Shown: piece after piece, positions 38,461 through 46,613 of the stretch
How positions within the stretch are numbered: position 1 is the first letter of the stretch
How the letters are laid out: the number at the start of each line of letters is the position of its first letter
Assembly (NCBI GenBank): GCA_022710975.1
Contig: JAKLGA010000001.1
Span: 310,001-374,000, forward strand
Source of the DNA: Myxococcota bacterium
GTDB lineage: Bacteria; Myxococcota; B64-G9
Length of the DNA: 64,000 nucleotides
Reading direction: 5' to 3'
The notes under the pieces: generated by a model
Told to the model about the DNA's origin: nothing
Database searches by the model: none
Seen by the model: the letters and a program-made list of their open reading frames with translations, nothing else
Translations under genes and position numbers: made by a program

Positions 38461-38489
38461 TTGACGTAGTGCGTCAAAGGAGCTATGTT
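38461..38489 (+). promoter_or_regulatory. Promoter with a perfect palindrome over the -35 box
   Basis: TTGACG (38461-38466), 17 bp and TATGTT (38484-38489). The inverted repeat TTGACG-TAGTG-CGTCAA (38461-38477) covers the -35 and half the spacer, and a further CGTCAAA half-site lies at 38496-38502. A dimeric repressor bound there would block RNA polymerase. The regulator is not identified. Confidence 0.6.
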
Positions 38490-38519
38490 GCAAGGCGTCA
38501 AACCACCCGGAGGAACACC

Positions 38520-39242
38520 GTGGTCGATGTCGCCTACCTGAGGACCCTGCCTTCGTACCTGAAGGGCTCGACCCTCCAGACCCTGGCCACCCTGGTGCCG
38601 CCGGCGCGCTTCGAGGCCCGTCCGCCCCGGCCCGTGGTGCTGGTGCCCGGGGCCTTCTGCACCGCCAGTGTGATGAACTGGCTCGGACGGCGCATGCAGG
38701 CGCACGGCGGCTCCGTGGCCGTGGCCCCGACCTTCCCCTTCTACGTGGCCGCCGCGGCCAACCTGTGCCGGCTGGAGCAGGCGGTCGACCGCTTCCTGCC
38801 CTGGCTGGACGAGCTCGGCGGCCGCCTGGGGGTGGAGGAGGTGGACGTGGCCGGCCACTCGAACGGCGGGCTGATCGCGCTCCTGGCGCACGATCGCGTG
38901 GCGCGCGGCGAGGCGAGCTGCAGGGTCCGCCTGCGCCGGGTGGTCACCATGGCCACGCCCTTCCGGGGCTTCCCGGGGGCGCGGGCGCTGAGCCCCATGC
39001 TGCCCTGCTGCCGGGATCTGATCCCCGGGGCCGAGGCCCTGGCCCGCGCGGAGCGCGCCTCCCACCTGGTGGTGCGCTGCCTGGTGGCCACCCACGACAG
39101 CCTGATCCCCCCGGACAGCCAGTACGTGGACATGGAGCGCAGGACCCTCATGGAGGGTTACCAGCACATGGACTACATCGTCGGACCGGCGGAGCGCATC
39201 GAGCAGGCCGCCACGGAGGTGCTGCGATGGCTGGACAGCTGA
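38520..39242 (+). CDS. Alpha/beta-hydrolase (lipase/esterase-like)
   Basis: 240 residues with a GTG start and GGAGG upstream. The oxyanion region VVLVPGAFCTASVMNW and the nucleophile elbow AGHSNGG (Ser114) are typical of alpha/beta hydrolases related to bacterial lipases and PGAP1-like esterases. Asp and His candidates lie in CLVATHDSLIPP and EGYQHMDYI near the C-terminus. There is no signal peptide. Its stop precedes by 32 bp the start of an acyltransferase gene, so a role in lipid turnover is plausible, and the pair is controlled by the palindromic promoter at 38461. Confidence 0.8.
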   Translation: MVDVAYLRTLPSYLKGSTLQTLATLVPPARFEARPPRPVVLVPGAFCTASVMNWLGRRMQAHGGSVAVAPTFPFYVAAAANLCRLEQAVDRFLPWLDELGGRLGVEEVDVAGHSNGGLIALLAHDRVARGEASCRVRLRRVVTMATPFRGFPGARALSPMLPCCRDLIPGAEALARAERASHLVVRCLVATHDSLIPPDSQYVDMERRTLMEGYQHMDYIVGPAERIEQAATEVLRWLDS

Positions 39243-39274
39243 GCGAGAAACTGGAGCCGGCAGGAGGGGAACCC

Positions 39275-40132
39275 ATGGGCGTGAGGGAGCTCCTGCGCCG
39301 CCTGCGGCGCGCGCTGGCCTCCGGGGTGGACCCGGACGACGTGGACGGCTTCGACGCGGCCCTGCTCGCCCGCGTGGCCCCGGCCATCGACGCCCTGTCC
39401 AGGCTCTACTTCCGCATGGAGGTCGAGGGGCTCGAGGGCGTGCCCGACGGGCCCGCGCTGCTGGTGGGCAACCACAACGCCGGCATCACCTTCATGGAGC
39501 CCTTCGGCTTCGGCGCGCGCTGGTACCGCCAGCGCGGTGGGCGCGATCCGTTGCTGTGGCTGGTGCACGACGCCATGCTGGCGCTGCCTGGCCTGCGCAC
39601 GCTGCTGGTGCGCGCCGGGTGCGTGCGCGCCTCCCACAGCAACGCCGAGGCGGCCCTGGGCCGCGGCCACAAGGTGGTGGTCTTCCCGGGCGGGAACCTC
39701 GAGGCCTTCCGGCCATACCGCGAGCGCTACCGCATCAAGTTCGCCGGCCACAAGGGCTTCGCCCGGCTGGCCCTCCGCGCGGGCGTGCCGGTGGTGCCCT
39801 TCGTCGTGGTCGGCGGCCACGAGAGCTTCTACGTGTTGCACGACGGCCAGCCCCTGGCGCGCAGGCTGGGGCTCAAGAAGCTGGTGCGCTCGGAGACCTG
39901 CGCCATCTTCCTGGGGCTGCCCTGGGGCCTGGGCGTGGGGCCGATCTTCCACCTGCCGCTGCCGACCAAGAGCCAGGTCCGTTTCCTGGAGCCCATCCTG
40001 CCCGACCCGCGAGGGGCCGCGGCCGCGGACGATCCCGCCGCGGTGGACGCCCTGTACGCGCAGGTCACCAGCCGGATGCAGGCCGCCATGGACGAGCTGG
40101 GCGGTAAGCGCCGCCTGCCCATCCTGGGCTGA
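39275..40132 (+). CDS. PlsC-like lysophospholipid acyltransferase
   Basis: 285 residues. The acyltransferase block appears as GNHNAGITFMEP (the His of the H-x4-D motif is present, with a non-standard follow-up), then an FPGGNLEAFRP motif in place of FPEGTR, and VPVVPFVVVGGHES further on. This is the diacylglycerol-acyltransferase/PlsC-like branch seen in several bacteria. It likely acylates a lipid glycerol or similar acceptor. Start at 39275 chosen for GGAGGGG; an upstream ATG at 39228 overlaps the hydrolase gene. Confidence 0.82.
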   Translation: MGVRELLRRLRRALASGVDPDDVDGFDAALLARVAPAIDALSRLYFRMEVEGLEGVPDGPALLVGNHNAGITFMEPFGFGARWYRQRGGRDPLLWLVHDAMLALPGLRTLLVRAGCVRASHSNAEAALGRGHKVVVFPGGNLEAFRPYRERYRIKFAGHKGFARLALRAGVPVVPFVVVGGHESFYVLHDGQPLARRLGLKKLVRSETCAIFLGLPWGLGVGPIFHLPLPTKSQVRFLEPILPDPRGAAAADDPAAVDALYAQVTSRMQAAMDELGGKRRLPILG

Positions 40133-40161
40133 GCCGCCGCGCTGGCAGGGGCGCGCACCCG

Positions 40162-40428
40162 TCAGGCCGGCAGGCCCTCCGGCTGGATGCCGCCCTCCTC
40201 GTGCACGCGGATCAGGTAGCCGAGGATCATGAGCGAGGAGCTGTTCTCGATGGTCCGGCTGGGATCGGACTCCATGATCAGCTTGGCGTAGTTGAACATG
40301 ATCGCCGCCAGCTCCTCGCCCACCTTGGTGCGGATGAGCTCCTGGAGCCGCTCGCGCGGCATGCCGGCCAGCTCCTGCAGGAAGGTCATGGCCAGGTCCT
40401 TGGGGGTCGTCGGGTTCGTCGGGTTCAT
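40162..40428 (-). CDS. Conserved-looking small protein of unknown function
   Basis: 88 residues, acidic and helical (TFLQELAGMPRERLQELI, GEELAAIMFNYAKLIM, SSLMILGYLIRVHEEGG), soluble. GAGGGAAG lies before the ATG, 20 bp downstream of the previous gene of the same operon. No family is recognised. Confidence 0.6.
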   Translation of the reverse strand: MNPTNPTTPKDLAMTFLQELAGMPRERLQELIRTKVGEELAAIMFNYAKLIMESDPSRTIENSSSLMILGYLIRVHEEGGIQPEGLPA

Positions 40429-40448
40429 CGCTTCCCTCGCCTCGCCGT

Positions 40449-41918
40449 TCAGCGGGCCAGCTTGGGCAGGTCCTTGAACGCCTGGAGCAGGCAACGCAGG
40501 GTCTCCTTGCCCAGCTTGCCCAGCCCGAGCTGGATCGGCCCCAGGCCGAGCTGGGTGGAGACCAGGCCCTTCTTGACCTGCACCTCGCCCTCCACCCGCG
40601 CGTAAGGGATGCGCGCGCCCGGCTGGCCCACGCGCCGCGCGTACAGGGCGCGGTCGGTGAACAGCATGCCCTCCTGGCGCGGCTCGCTCTCCATCAGCAG
40701 CACCAGCCCCTGGGGCACCTCCTCGGCCGGGAGGAGCTGGCCGAACTCGTCCATGAACTCCTCGATCAGCGGCTGGGTGAGGCGCGCCGGCAGGATGACG
40801 GCCGGGTCGTTGCAGGTCTCCAGGTGGTAGCACAGCAGCCCGCCCACCGGGTCCTGCTTGGCGTCGGGGGCCATGCCGGCCCGGCCCGGCAGCTCCCAGA
40901 CGAGGTGCTTCACCTCGACCAGCTCCTCGAGGTAGCTGCGCAGCCAGTGGAACTCGGCGTCCGGGGCCTCCACCTTCCAGCGGTGGTGCATGCCCGAGCC
41001 CTTGATCACCAGGGTGAGCGCCGCCGCGTCCCAGCTCACCTCGTCCACCTCGCCCACGTTGAACAGCACGTCACGCCCCAGGAGCTTGCGGGGCAGGAAG
41101 AGCTCGCCGTGCTCCACGCCCAGCGCGCCCGACAGGCGCTCGCCGCGGTAGACCACCTCGGCCTTGGCCCGCGGGCCGAAGCTGAGCAGGGCGATGGCCC
41201 AGGGCGCGCGGAAGAGCCTGCTCGGCAACCGATCGTAGTCGAGCTCGGACTGCGCGTGGCGCAGCTCGTCCACCAGGCGGACCAGCTCCGCCACCTCGCA
41301 GGTGCCCACCAGCGGCAGGTTGGGATCGGGCTTCGGATAGGGTTTGGAGACGAAGCGCGGGCCGAGCGTCAGCCGGAGCTGGGGGTTCTGCGGGATGGCC
41401 GCGCGCAGCTCATGGCTCTCGGCGCGGAGATCGACCTCCAGGTCCAGGTGAGCCAGTCGGTCGGAGCCCTGGTGGTACATGAACGCGGCCAGGCCGGCCA
41501 GCGGCAGGCTGAGCACCGGCTGCAGATCGGGGAAGAACAGCTTGGCCATGCGGGCCCGCAGCGCCAGCACCTCGCGGGCCTTCTTGGGGAAGAAGCGGGC
41601 CGCCCGCTCGCGGTCGAGCGGCTGATCGAGCAGCAGGCTCTCCACCAGGTAGCCGGTGGCCACCTGCAGCTCGCGGTCCAGCTCCCCGGTGACCGGCCTG
41701 AGGAAGAACAGCATGCGGCGATCGGTGGAGCACAGCACCCCGCGCTCGGGGCGGCCCTGGACCGCGTCGCCCGCCTTGGGCGTGAGCTCCGCCACGCGCA
41801 GATCCAGGACCCGCTCGTCCTCGGGCAGGTTGACCAGCATGTCGATGCCGGGCACGTCCGGCAGGTGGTGGGCCAGATCCATCAGCGTGGCCCGGCTGTA
41901 GGCGCTCTCCTGGCTCAC
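40449..41918 (-). CDS. Unknown protein with possible PH-like modules
   Basis: 489 residues with a GTG start overlapping the HEAT-gene stop (GTGA). No signal peptide. Two spans, around residues ~60-100 (LCSTDRRMLFFLRP) and ~425-460 (LFTDRALYARR...IPYARVEGEV), look like the strand pairs of bacterial PH-like domains, and a third (HGELFLPRKL...VGEVDEVSWDAAALTLVIKG) looks similar near ~285-330. This reading is tentative and no enzyme motif is present. It lies in a five-gene operon with HEAT-repeat and FadL-like proteins. Confidence 0.6.
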   Translation of the reverse strand: MSQESAYSRATLMDLAHHLPDVPGIDMLVNLPEDERVLDLRVAELTPKAGDAVQGRPERGVLCSTDRRMLFFLRPVTGELDRELQVATGYLVESLLLDQPLDRERAARFFPKKAREVLALRARMAKLFFPDLQPVLSLPLAGLAAFMYHQGSDRLAHLDLEVDLRAESHELRAAIPQNPQLRLTLGPRFVSKPYPKPDPNLPLVGTCEVAELVRLVDELRHAQSELDYDRLPSRLFRAPWAIALLSFGPRAKAEVVYRGERLSGALGVEHGELFLPRKLLGRDVLFNVGEVDEVSWDAAALTLVIKGSGMHHRWKVEAPDAEFHWLRSYLEELVEVKHLVWELPGRAGMAPDAKQDPVGGLLCYHLETCNDPAVILPARLTQPLIEEFMDEFGQLLPAEEVPQGLVLLMESEPRQEGMLFTDRALYARRVGQPGARIPYARVEGEVQVKKGLVSTQLGLGPIQLGLGKLGKETLRCLLQAFKDLPKLAR

Positions 41919-43003
41919 GGCTGGGCCTCCTCGCTGTCCCCCAGGATGGCGCGCAGGGCGCGCTTGGCCGCCGCCTGCACGGCGGGCTCCTGATCCTGCG
42001 AGGCCTTGCGCAGCGCGTCCACGGCCGGCCGGGCCGCGGGCCCGATGCCGCCCAGCGCGTGGGCGGCCAGCTCGCGGAAGCGCGGCGACTGGCTCTCCAG
42101 CTCCGCGGCGAGCAGCGCGACCGCCGGGGCGCCGTGGGCGCCCATGCGCGCCAGCGCGAACATGGCGGCCTGCCGGACGCGGGGCGGGTGCTGCTTGCCG
42201 AGCAGCCCCACCAGCCCGGGCACGGCCGCCGCCGCCGCCGGGCCGAGCACGCCGACGGCCTTGGCCACGGCCGCCAGGCCGGTCTCGTCGCTGCGCTCGA
42301 AGCCCGGCAGCAGCTCCCCGGCGGCGTCCTCCAGGGCCTCGGCGTCCTGGCACGGCATGACCGCCAGCGCGTCGGCCGCCTCGGCCGGGATGCGGCCGGG
42401 GTGCCTGGCCACGCTCTCGGCCACCTCGCTCAGGTGATCGTCGCAGTCGGCCCCGGCGCGCACCAGGGCGGCCCGGGCCCAGGCCGCCACGGCCGGGCTC
42501 TGGTCCTTGAGCGCCCGCTCGAGCGCGTCCTCGCTCGAGGGCGAGGCGATGGCCGCCAGCGTCTTGGCGCCCACCAGGCGCTGCTCCGCGTCGGAGGAGC
42601 GCAGCAGCTCGAGCGCGCGCGGCGCCGCCCCCTCGGCCGCCTGGCCCCACTCGGCCAGCACGTCCACCGCGCGCTGCCGCACGGCCGGGCTCGGGTCGGT
42701 CAGGAACGCGGCCACCTTGGCCGCGGCCTGCGGACCCTCCAGCCGGAGGGTGTCGACCTGCGCCAGGCCGATGCGATCGGCGTGGGCGGCGAAGCCCGAC
42801 TCCTCGATGTCGCCCGGCGTAACCTGGTAGGCCGAGCCGCCGATGGTCTGGCCCCAGTCCCTGGCCCCGGCCGGTGTCTGCGCTGCCGCCTTGGCGGGCT
42901 TCTCGTCGGCCTGCTTGGCCTGGAACAGCTTGCAGCCCGCGCCGGCGGCCAGCAGCGCCAGGCCCGCCAGCGCCAGGCGCCAACCCCTGGGGTGTCTGCG
43001 CAT
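41915..43003 (-). CDS. HEAT-repeat lipoprotein
   Basis: 362 residues. Lipobox AAGAGC near residue 24, then a disordered Lys/Ala linker and HEAT/PBS-lyase-like helical repeats from ~90 to the end ([81 protein letters not shown]). HEAT arrays are binding scaffolds. Start taken as ATG 43003, which has GGAGG 5 nt upstream; a GTG at 43009 is in frame. Confidence 0.82.
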   Translation of the reverse strand: MRRHPRGWRLALAGLALLAAGAGCKLFQAKQADEKPAKAAAQTPAGARDWGQTIGGSAYQVTPGDIEESGFAAHADRIGLAQVDTLRLEGPQAAAKVAAFLTDPSPAVRQRAVDVLAEWGQAAEGAAPRALELLRSSDAEQRLVGAKTLAAIASPSSEDALERALKDQSPAVAAWARAALVRAGADCDDHLSEVAESVARHPGRIPAEAADALAVMPCQDAEALEDAAGELLPGFERSDETGLAAVAKAVGVLGPAAAAAVPGLVGLLGKQHPPRVRQAAMFALARMGAHGAPAVALLAAELESQSPRFRELAAHALGGIGPAARPAVDALRKASQDQEPAVQAAAKRALRAILGDSEEAQP

Positions 43004-43034
43004 GCTCACCTCCCTGTCCCGCGCGCGGCGGGCC

Positions 43035-44459
43035 TCACAGGCGCACCTCGAGCTGGAGCGAGACGGTGTCCACGCTGCCGCCGAAGTCCACGTTCTGCGG
43101 CGGGGTGAGGACCGAGTCCGTGGTCTCGTCGCGCAGGTAGAAGTAGTGGTAATAGGTCAGCACGCCGCGCCAGGTCTCGTTGAAGTCGTAGCGCAGCCCG
43201 AACGAGAACCCCCACAGATCCACGGTGGGCGAGTCCAGGCTCTTGGTGCGGTTGGGCGCCGGCGACTCGTCGTAGGTGAAGCCCGCCATGAGGTCGAGCG
43301 GCACCCGGTCGGGCAGCGGGGTCACCTGGAAGCCCAGCGAGAAGGTCCACGAGTCGCCGTAGTCCTTGGGGGTGATCAGCGGGTTCGCGACCGCCGGCTG
43401 GCCGAGGATCTCGAGATCGATGTCGTGGTACATCTCCTGCTTGTCGAACACCCGGTAGAACCAGTAGCGGAAGTCCAGGGCCACCGCCAGGTACTCGCTG
43501 TGCTGGTAGTGCAGGCCGGCGCACAGACCCGGCGGCACCTGCATGACCGTGGTCTGGTCGTACTCGCCCGCCAGCCCACCCAGGGCCCGGATGATGGGGT
43601 CCTCCTCGGTCACCCCGGGCGGCAGCCCGATCTCCAGGCTGCCGTCCAGGCGCACCTCGCTGCCGCCGATGAAGGCCAGGCCCAGGGTGAGCTGGTCGGT
43701 CGCCCGCACGGTCGCGCCCACGTTGTAGAACGGGATCACGTCCTCGCCCTGCAGTCGCAGCACGTAGTCCGCGCTCAGGCCGGCCAGCAGCGGCTGGTTC
43801 AGCCAGCGGGCGCCCTGGATGCGCACGTACATCACCCCGGCGCTGACCCCCAGCGCCACCCGATCCACGGGCGCGGGCAGGCGGTAGCCCACGGTGAGCG
43901 CCGCCATGCCGGCCACGAAGTAGGCCTCGGTCACCATGTAGCGGGTGGGCGCGTCCTCGGGCAGGAAGGCGCCGATGAAGTCGGGCACGTAGGCCGCCAG
44001 CGCCACCACCGGGCCGTTCTCCAGGCCGAAGTCGGAGGAGGCGGCCAGCATGGGCATGACCCCGAAGTACTTGGTGGGCTTGATGGTGCCCTCGAAATAG
44101 CCGTCCGCGCCGACCGGGGTGTCGATGAAGTCCTCGCTCGCCCCGTAGCCCGGGCCGGCCTCCCACGGCCGCAGGCGCAGCTCGGCGTCGACGAAGGACA
44201 GCCCGGCCGACAGGTGCAGCCGGGTGCCGTGCAGGTCGGCGATGCCGGCCGGGTTGTGGTACACGCCCGACAGGTCGTAGGGCTTGGCGATGGAGGTCAT
44301 CATGCCCGTCTTGGCGCCGCCGAACTCGATGATGGTGAAGCCGCCGGCCCGGACCGCGGGAGCCGCGGCCAGGACCAGGAGCCCGGCCAGGAGTCCGGTC
44401 AGCGGTCCGCGTCCGGCTCCGGGAGCGAATGGCCACCGCGCCTTGTGCTCGCCTTCCAC
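43035..44459 (-). CDS. FadL/OmpP1-family outer-membrane transport protein
   Basis: 474 residues. The signal peptide ends AVRAG. The mature N-terminus begins GGFTIIEFGGAKTGM and continues to SGVYHNPAGIADL, the 'NPAG' signature of FadL porins, followed by ~14 amphipathic strands to a short C-terminus. FadL proteins import hydrophobic compounds such as fatty acids or aromatics through a lateral opening. The GTG start follows GGGGG and is uncertain; it lies 26 bp downstream of the peptidase-like gene. Confidence 0.85.
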   Translation of the reverse strand: MEGEHKARWPFAPGAGRGPLTGLLAGLLVLAAAPAVRAGGFTIIEFGGAKTGMMTSIAKPYDLSGVYHNPAGIADLHGTRLHLSAGLSFVDAELRLRPWEAGPGYGASEDFIDTPVGADGYFEGTIKPTKYFGVMPMLAASSDFGLENGPVVALAAYVPDFIGAFLPEDAPTRYMVTEAYFVAGMAALTVGYRLPAPVDRVALGVSAGVMYVRIQGARWLNQPLLAGLSADYVLRLQGEDVIPFYNVGATVRATDQLTLGLAFIGGSEVRLDGSLEIGLPPGVTEEDPIIRALGGLAGEYDQTTVMQVPPGLCAGLHYQHSEYLAVALDFRYWFYRVFDKQEMYHDIDLEILGQPAVANPLITPKDYGDSWTFSLGFQVTPLPDRVPLDLMAGFTYDESPAPNRTKSLDSPTVDLWGFSFGLRYDFNETWRGVLTYYHYFYLRDETTDSVLTPPQNVDFGGSVDTVSLQLEVRL

Positions 44460-44485
44460 GCTGGCACCCCCTTCGGGCTCTGGGT

Positions 44486-46507
44486 TCAGGGCGTCACCGA
44501 GTACACGAAGCTCGCCTTGGGAAAACGGAGGTACCGCGCCGCCACGTCGGCCTGGCGCACCAGGGGGAGGTGCTCTCCCCGGAGGTACGGCTCGAGCAGG
44601 TCGCGCGCCTGGGCCGGATCGCCCGTGGCCAGTGCCCTGGCGGCCAGCCCCATCAGCTTCTCGGCCGCGGCCGGGAGGCGCTCGAAGCGCACCTCGAAGC
44701 GGCCCTGGGCCTGGCCGTCCGCCGCGGGCTGATCCGGCCGCCACTGGAGCGCCCCCTCGCGCGACAGGAAGGCCACCTGGACCGCGGCCACCTGGCTGTA
44801 GTGCTTGGGCGAGCCGTCGGCCTCGAAAAGCCCGCGGGCGATGTGCCCGAAGCACCACACCAGCGCGTGCAGGTAGACCCGCTCGGCGTCCTCGGCGCTC
44901 AGCAGACCCTTCTGCCGCAGCAGGTCGACGAACAGCAGGCTGCCGGTCTGCGCCTTGAGCTCCTCCAGCACCGTGGCCGTGGGCCCGCCCAGCAGGTCGC
45001 GCACGGACTTGCCGCTGATCCGGGTGTCCGAGCTGGGCCCGAAGTTGTGGGTGGCCTCGTGCAGGATGATGTCGAGCAGCGTGAGCCGTTTCTCCTCGGT
45101 CAGGCGGGTGACGGCCTCGGGGGCGAGCAGGCTCATGGCCTGGGCGCGCGCGACGGCCCGGGAGTCGGGGTCGGTGTACAGGTTGGACATGACCACGGTG
45201 CGCCCGCGGCCCTCGTCCGCCACCGGGCCCCAGTTGGGCAGCGACTGGCCGATGGTGGCCCCCAGCGGGCTGCGGCTGTCCCCGGCGTTGAGCACCACCT
45301 CGATGAAGTCGGGCAGGTGCACGCGCACGTCCCGCGCCTGGTAGGTCGGGCCGGCCAGCGCCGCCACCCGCCCCTCGAGCTCGGCCCTGAGCGGCGTGAG
45401 GCGCTCCTGCCAGTAGGCCGCGTCCGGATCGATGCGGGCCAGGTCGGCGTGGAAGCCGCCCTTGCGGCCGCAGGGGTCCTCGTACACCTCGTCCGGGCCG
45501 ATGCGCAGGTAGTAGCGGCTGTTCTGGCCGTTCATGGCGGCCCAGGCCTCGTCCGCCGCGCGCCAGTCCCCGGACTCGAAGCCCGCGGCCGCGGCCCGCA
45601 GGTAGGCCTGCAGGGCTGGCTCGCGGGCCTGGAGCGCGTCCGCGGCCGCGCGCAGCTCGAGTGCCACGGCGCGCGCGCGGGGGGCGAAGGCCTCGTGGTA
45701 GGGCAGCGCGCGGAGCTGGCCGTCCACCTCGCGCACCACGCTGAAGGGGGCGTCGAGCTGCGCGGCGTCCGGGTGGCGGGTGAGCTCCTCGCAGAAGCCG
45801 GGCTTCGCCTGGAGGGCGGCGGGGTACAGCGCGCTGCGCTGGGGCGGGAAGTCCGGGCAGGCGTTGCAGAAGGGGTCGTGCTCCCCGCCGGGCGTGACGC
45901 ACCAGGGCGACTGGTTGCGCCGGAAGAGCGCGGCGCTCGCCAGGTCGCCCGGCCGCAGGCAGGCGCGTAGGCGGAGCGTGCCGCGCTGCTCGGCGTACAT
46001 CTCCTCCACGATCCGGGCGGCCTGGATCACCCGGGCCAGCATGGCGCGCTCCTCGGGCGGCGCGTCGAGGAACTCGGTGCGAACCAGCGTGGGCCGGCCG
46101 GCGTCCAGCTCGCGCTGGACGGCCTCCAGGCGGCGGGCCTCCACCAGGGCGGCCCGGTCGCGCTCGAAGGCCGGGGCGAAGCGACCCTGGGGGTCCACGA
46201 ACCGCTCGCGGGGGTTGCCGACCCCCAGGATGACCAGCTCGTCGGGATCGAGCGCGCCCGGATTCACGTCGTCACGCGCCCAGAAGAGCGGCCGCTCCAG
46301 CTTGACCGCCAGACGGTTGAAGTCGGCCCGGGGGAGCGCCAGCAGCGCGGTCGGGGAGGCCGGCGCGATCCGCAGCGCGCCCGGGTGCTCCCCGGGCGCG
46401 GGCCGCGGCCCCTCGGCCGCGGGCCCGGCGCAGGCGGCGAGCAGGAGGGCAAGTGCGCCGGCGGTGAGCAGCCAGGCGGGCAGGGCGGGGATCGGGTGCG
46501 CGCGCAT
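44486..46507 (-). CDS. M49-like zinc peptidase lipoprotein
   Basis: 673 residues, close in size to dipeptidyl-peptidase III. Lipobox LLAAC. A zinc motif His483-Glu484-Ala-Thr-His487 is followed at 515-516 by Glu-Glu in LEELKAQTG, matching the EEC/L-R/K-A-E/D second motif of M49. Classical M49 has HELLGH, with one extra residue between the zinc histidines, so this protein shows a five-residue HExxH form. The N-terminal ~100 residues carry RPLFWARDDV. The likely activity is release of peptides or another periplasmic hydrolysis. AAGGAG precedes the ATG. First gene of a five-gene operon. Confidence 0.75.
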   Translation of the reverse strand: MRAHPIPALPAWLLTAGALALLLAACAGPAAEGPRPAPGEHPGALRIAPASPTALLALPRADFNRLAVKLERPLFWARDDVNPGALDPDELVILGVGNPRERFVDPQGRFAPAFERDRAALVEARRLEAVQRELDAGRPTLVRTEFLDAPPEERAMLARVIQAARIVEEMYAEQRGTLRLRACLRPGDLASAALFRRNQSPWCVTPGGEHDPFCNACPDFPPQRSALYPAALQAKPGFCEELTRHPDAAQLDAPFSVVREVDGQLRALPYHEAFAPRARAVALELRAAADALQAREPALQAYLRAAAAGFESGDWRAADEAWAAMNGQNSRYYLRIGPDEVYEDPCGRKGGFHADLARIDPDAAYWQERLTPLRAELEGRVAALAGPTYQARDVRVHLPDFIEVVLNAGDSRSPLGATIGQSLPNWGPVADEGRGRTVVMSNLYTDPDSRAVARAQAMSLLAPEAVTRLTEEKRLTLLDIILHEATHNFGPSSDTRISGKSVRDLLGGPTATVLEELKAQTGSLLFVDLLRQKGLLSAEDAERVYLHALVWCFGHIARGLFEADGSPKHYSQVAAVQVAFLSREGALQWRPDQPAADGQAQGRFEVRFERLPAAAEKLMGLAARALATGDPAQARDLLEPYLRGEHLPLVRQADVAARYLRFPKASFVYSVTP

Positions 46508-46576
46508 CGCTCGTTCTCCTTGTGGAGACCCATGATTTCACAGGGGGCACCCGCCCGCAACCGCTTCTCGCCCCGT

Positions 46577-46605
46577 TTGACAGCCCCCTGGGGAGGGCCT
46601 AGATT
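46577..46605 (+). promoter_or_regulatory. Consensus promoter abutting the start codon (leaderless candidate)
   Basis: TTGACA (46577-46582), 17 bp and TAGATT (46600-46605). The predicted transcription start, near 46612, is two bases from the ATG at 46614, and there is no ribosome binding site. Confidence 0.65.
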
Positions 46606-46613
46606 GGGGTGCC

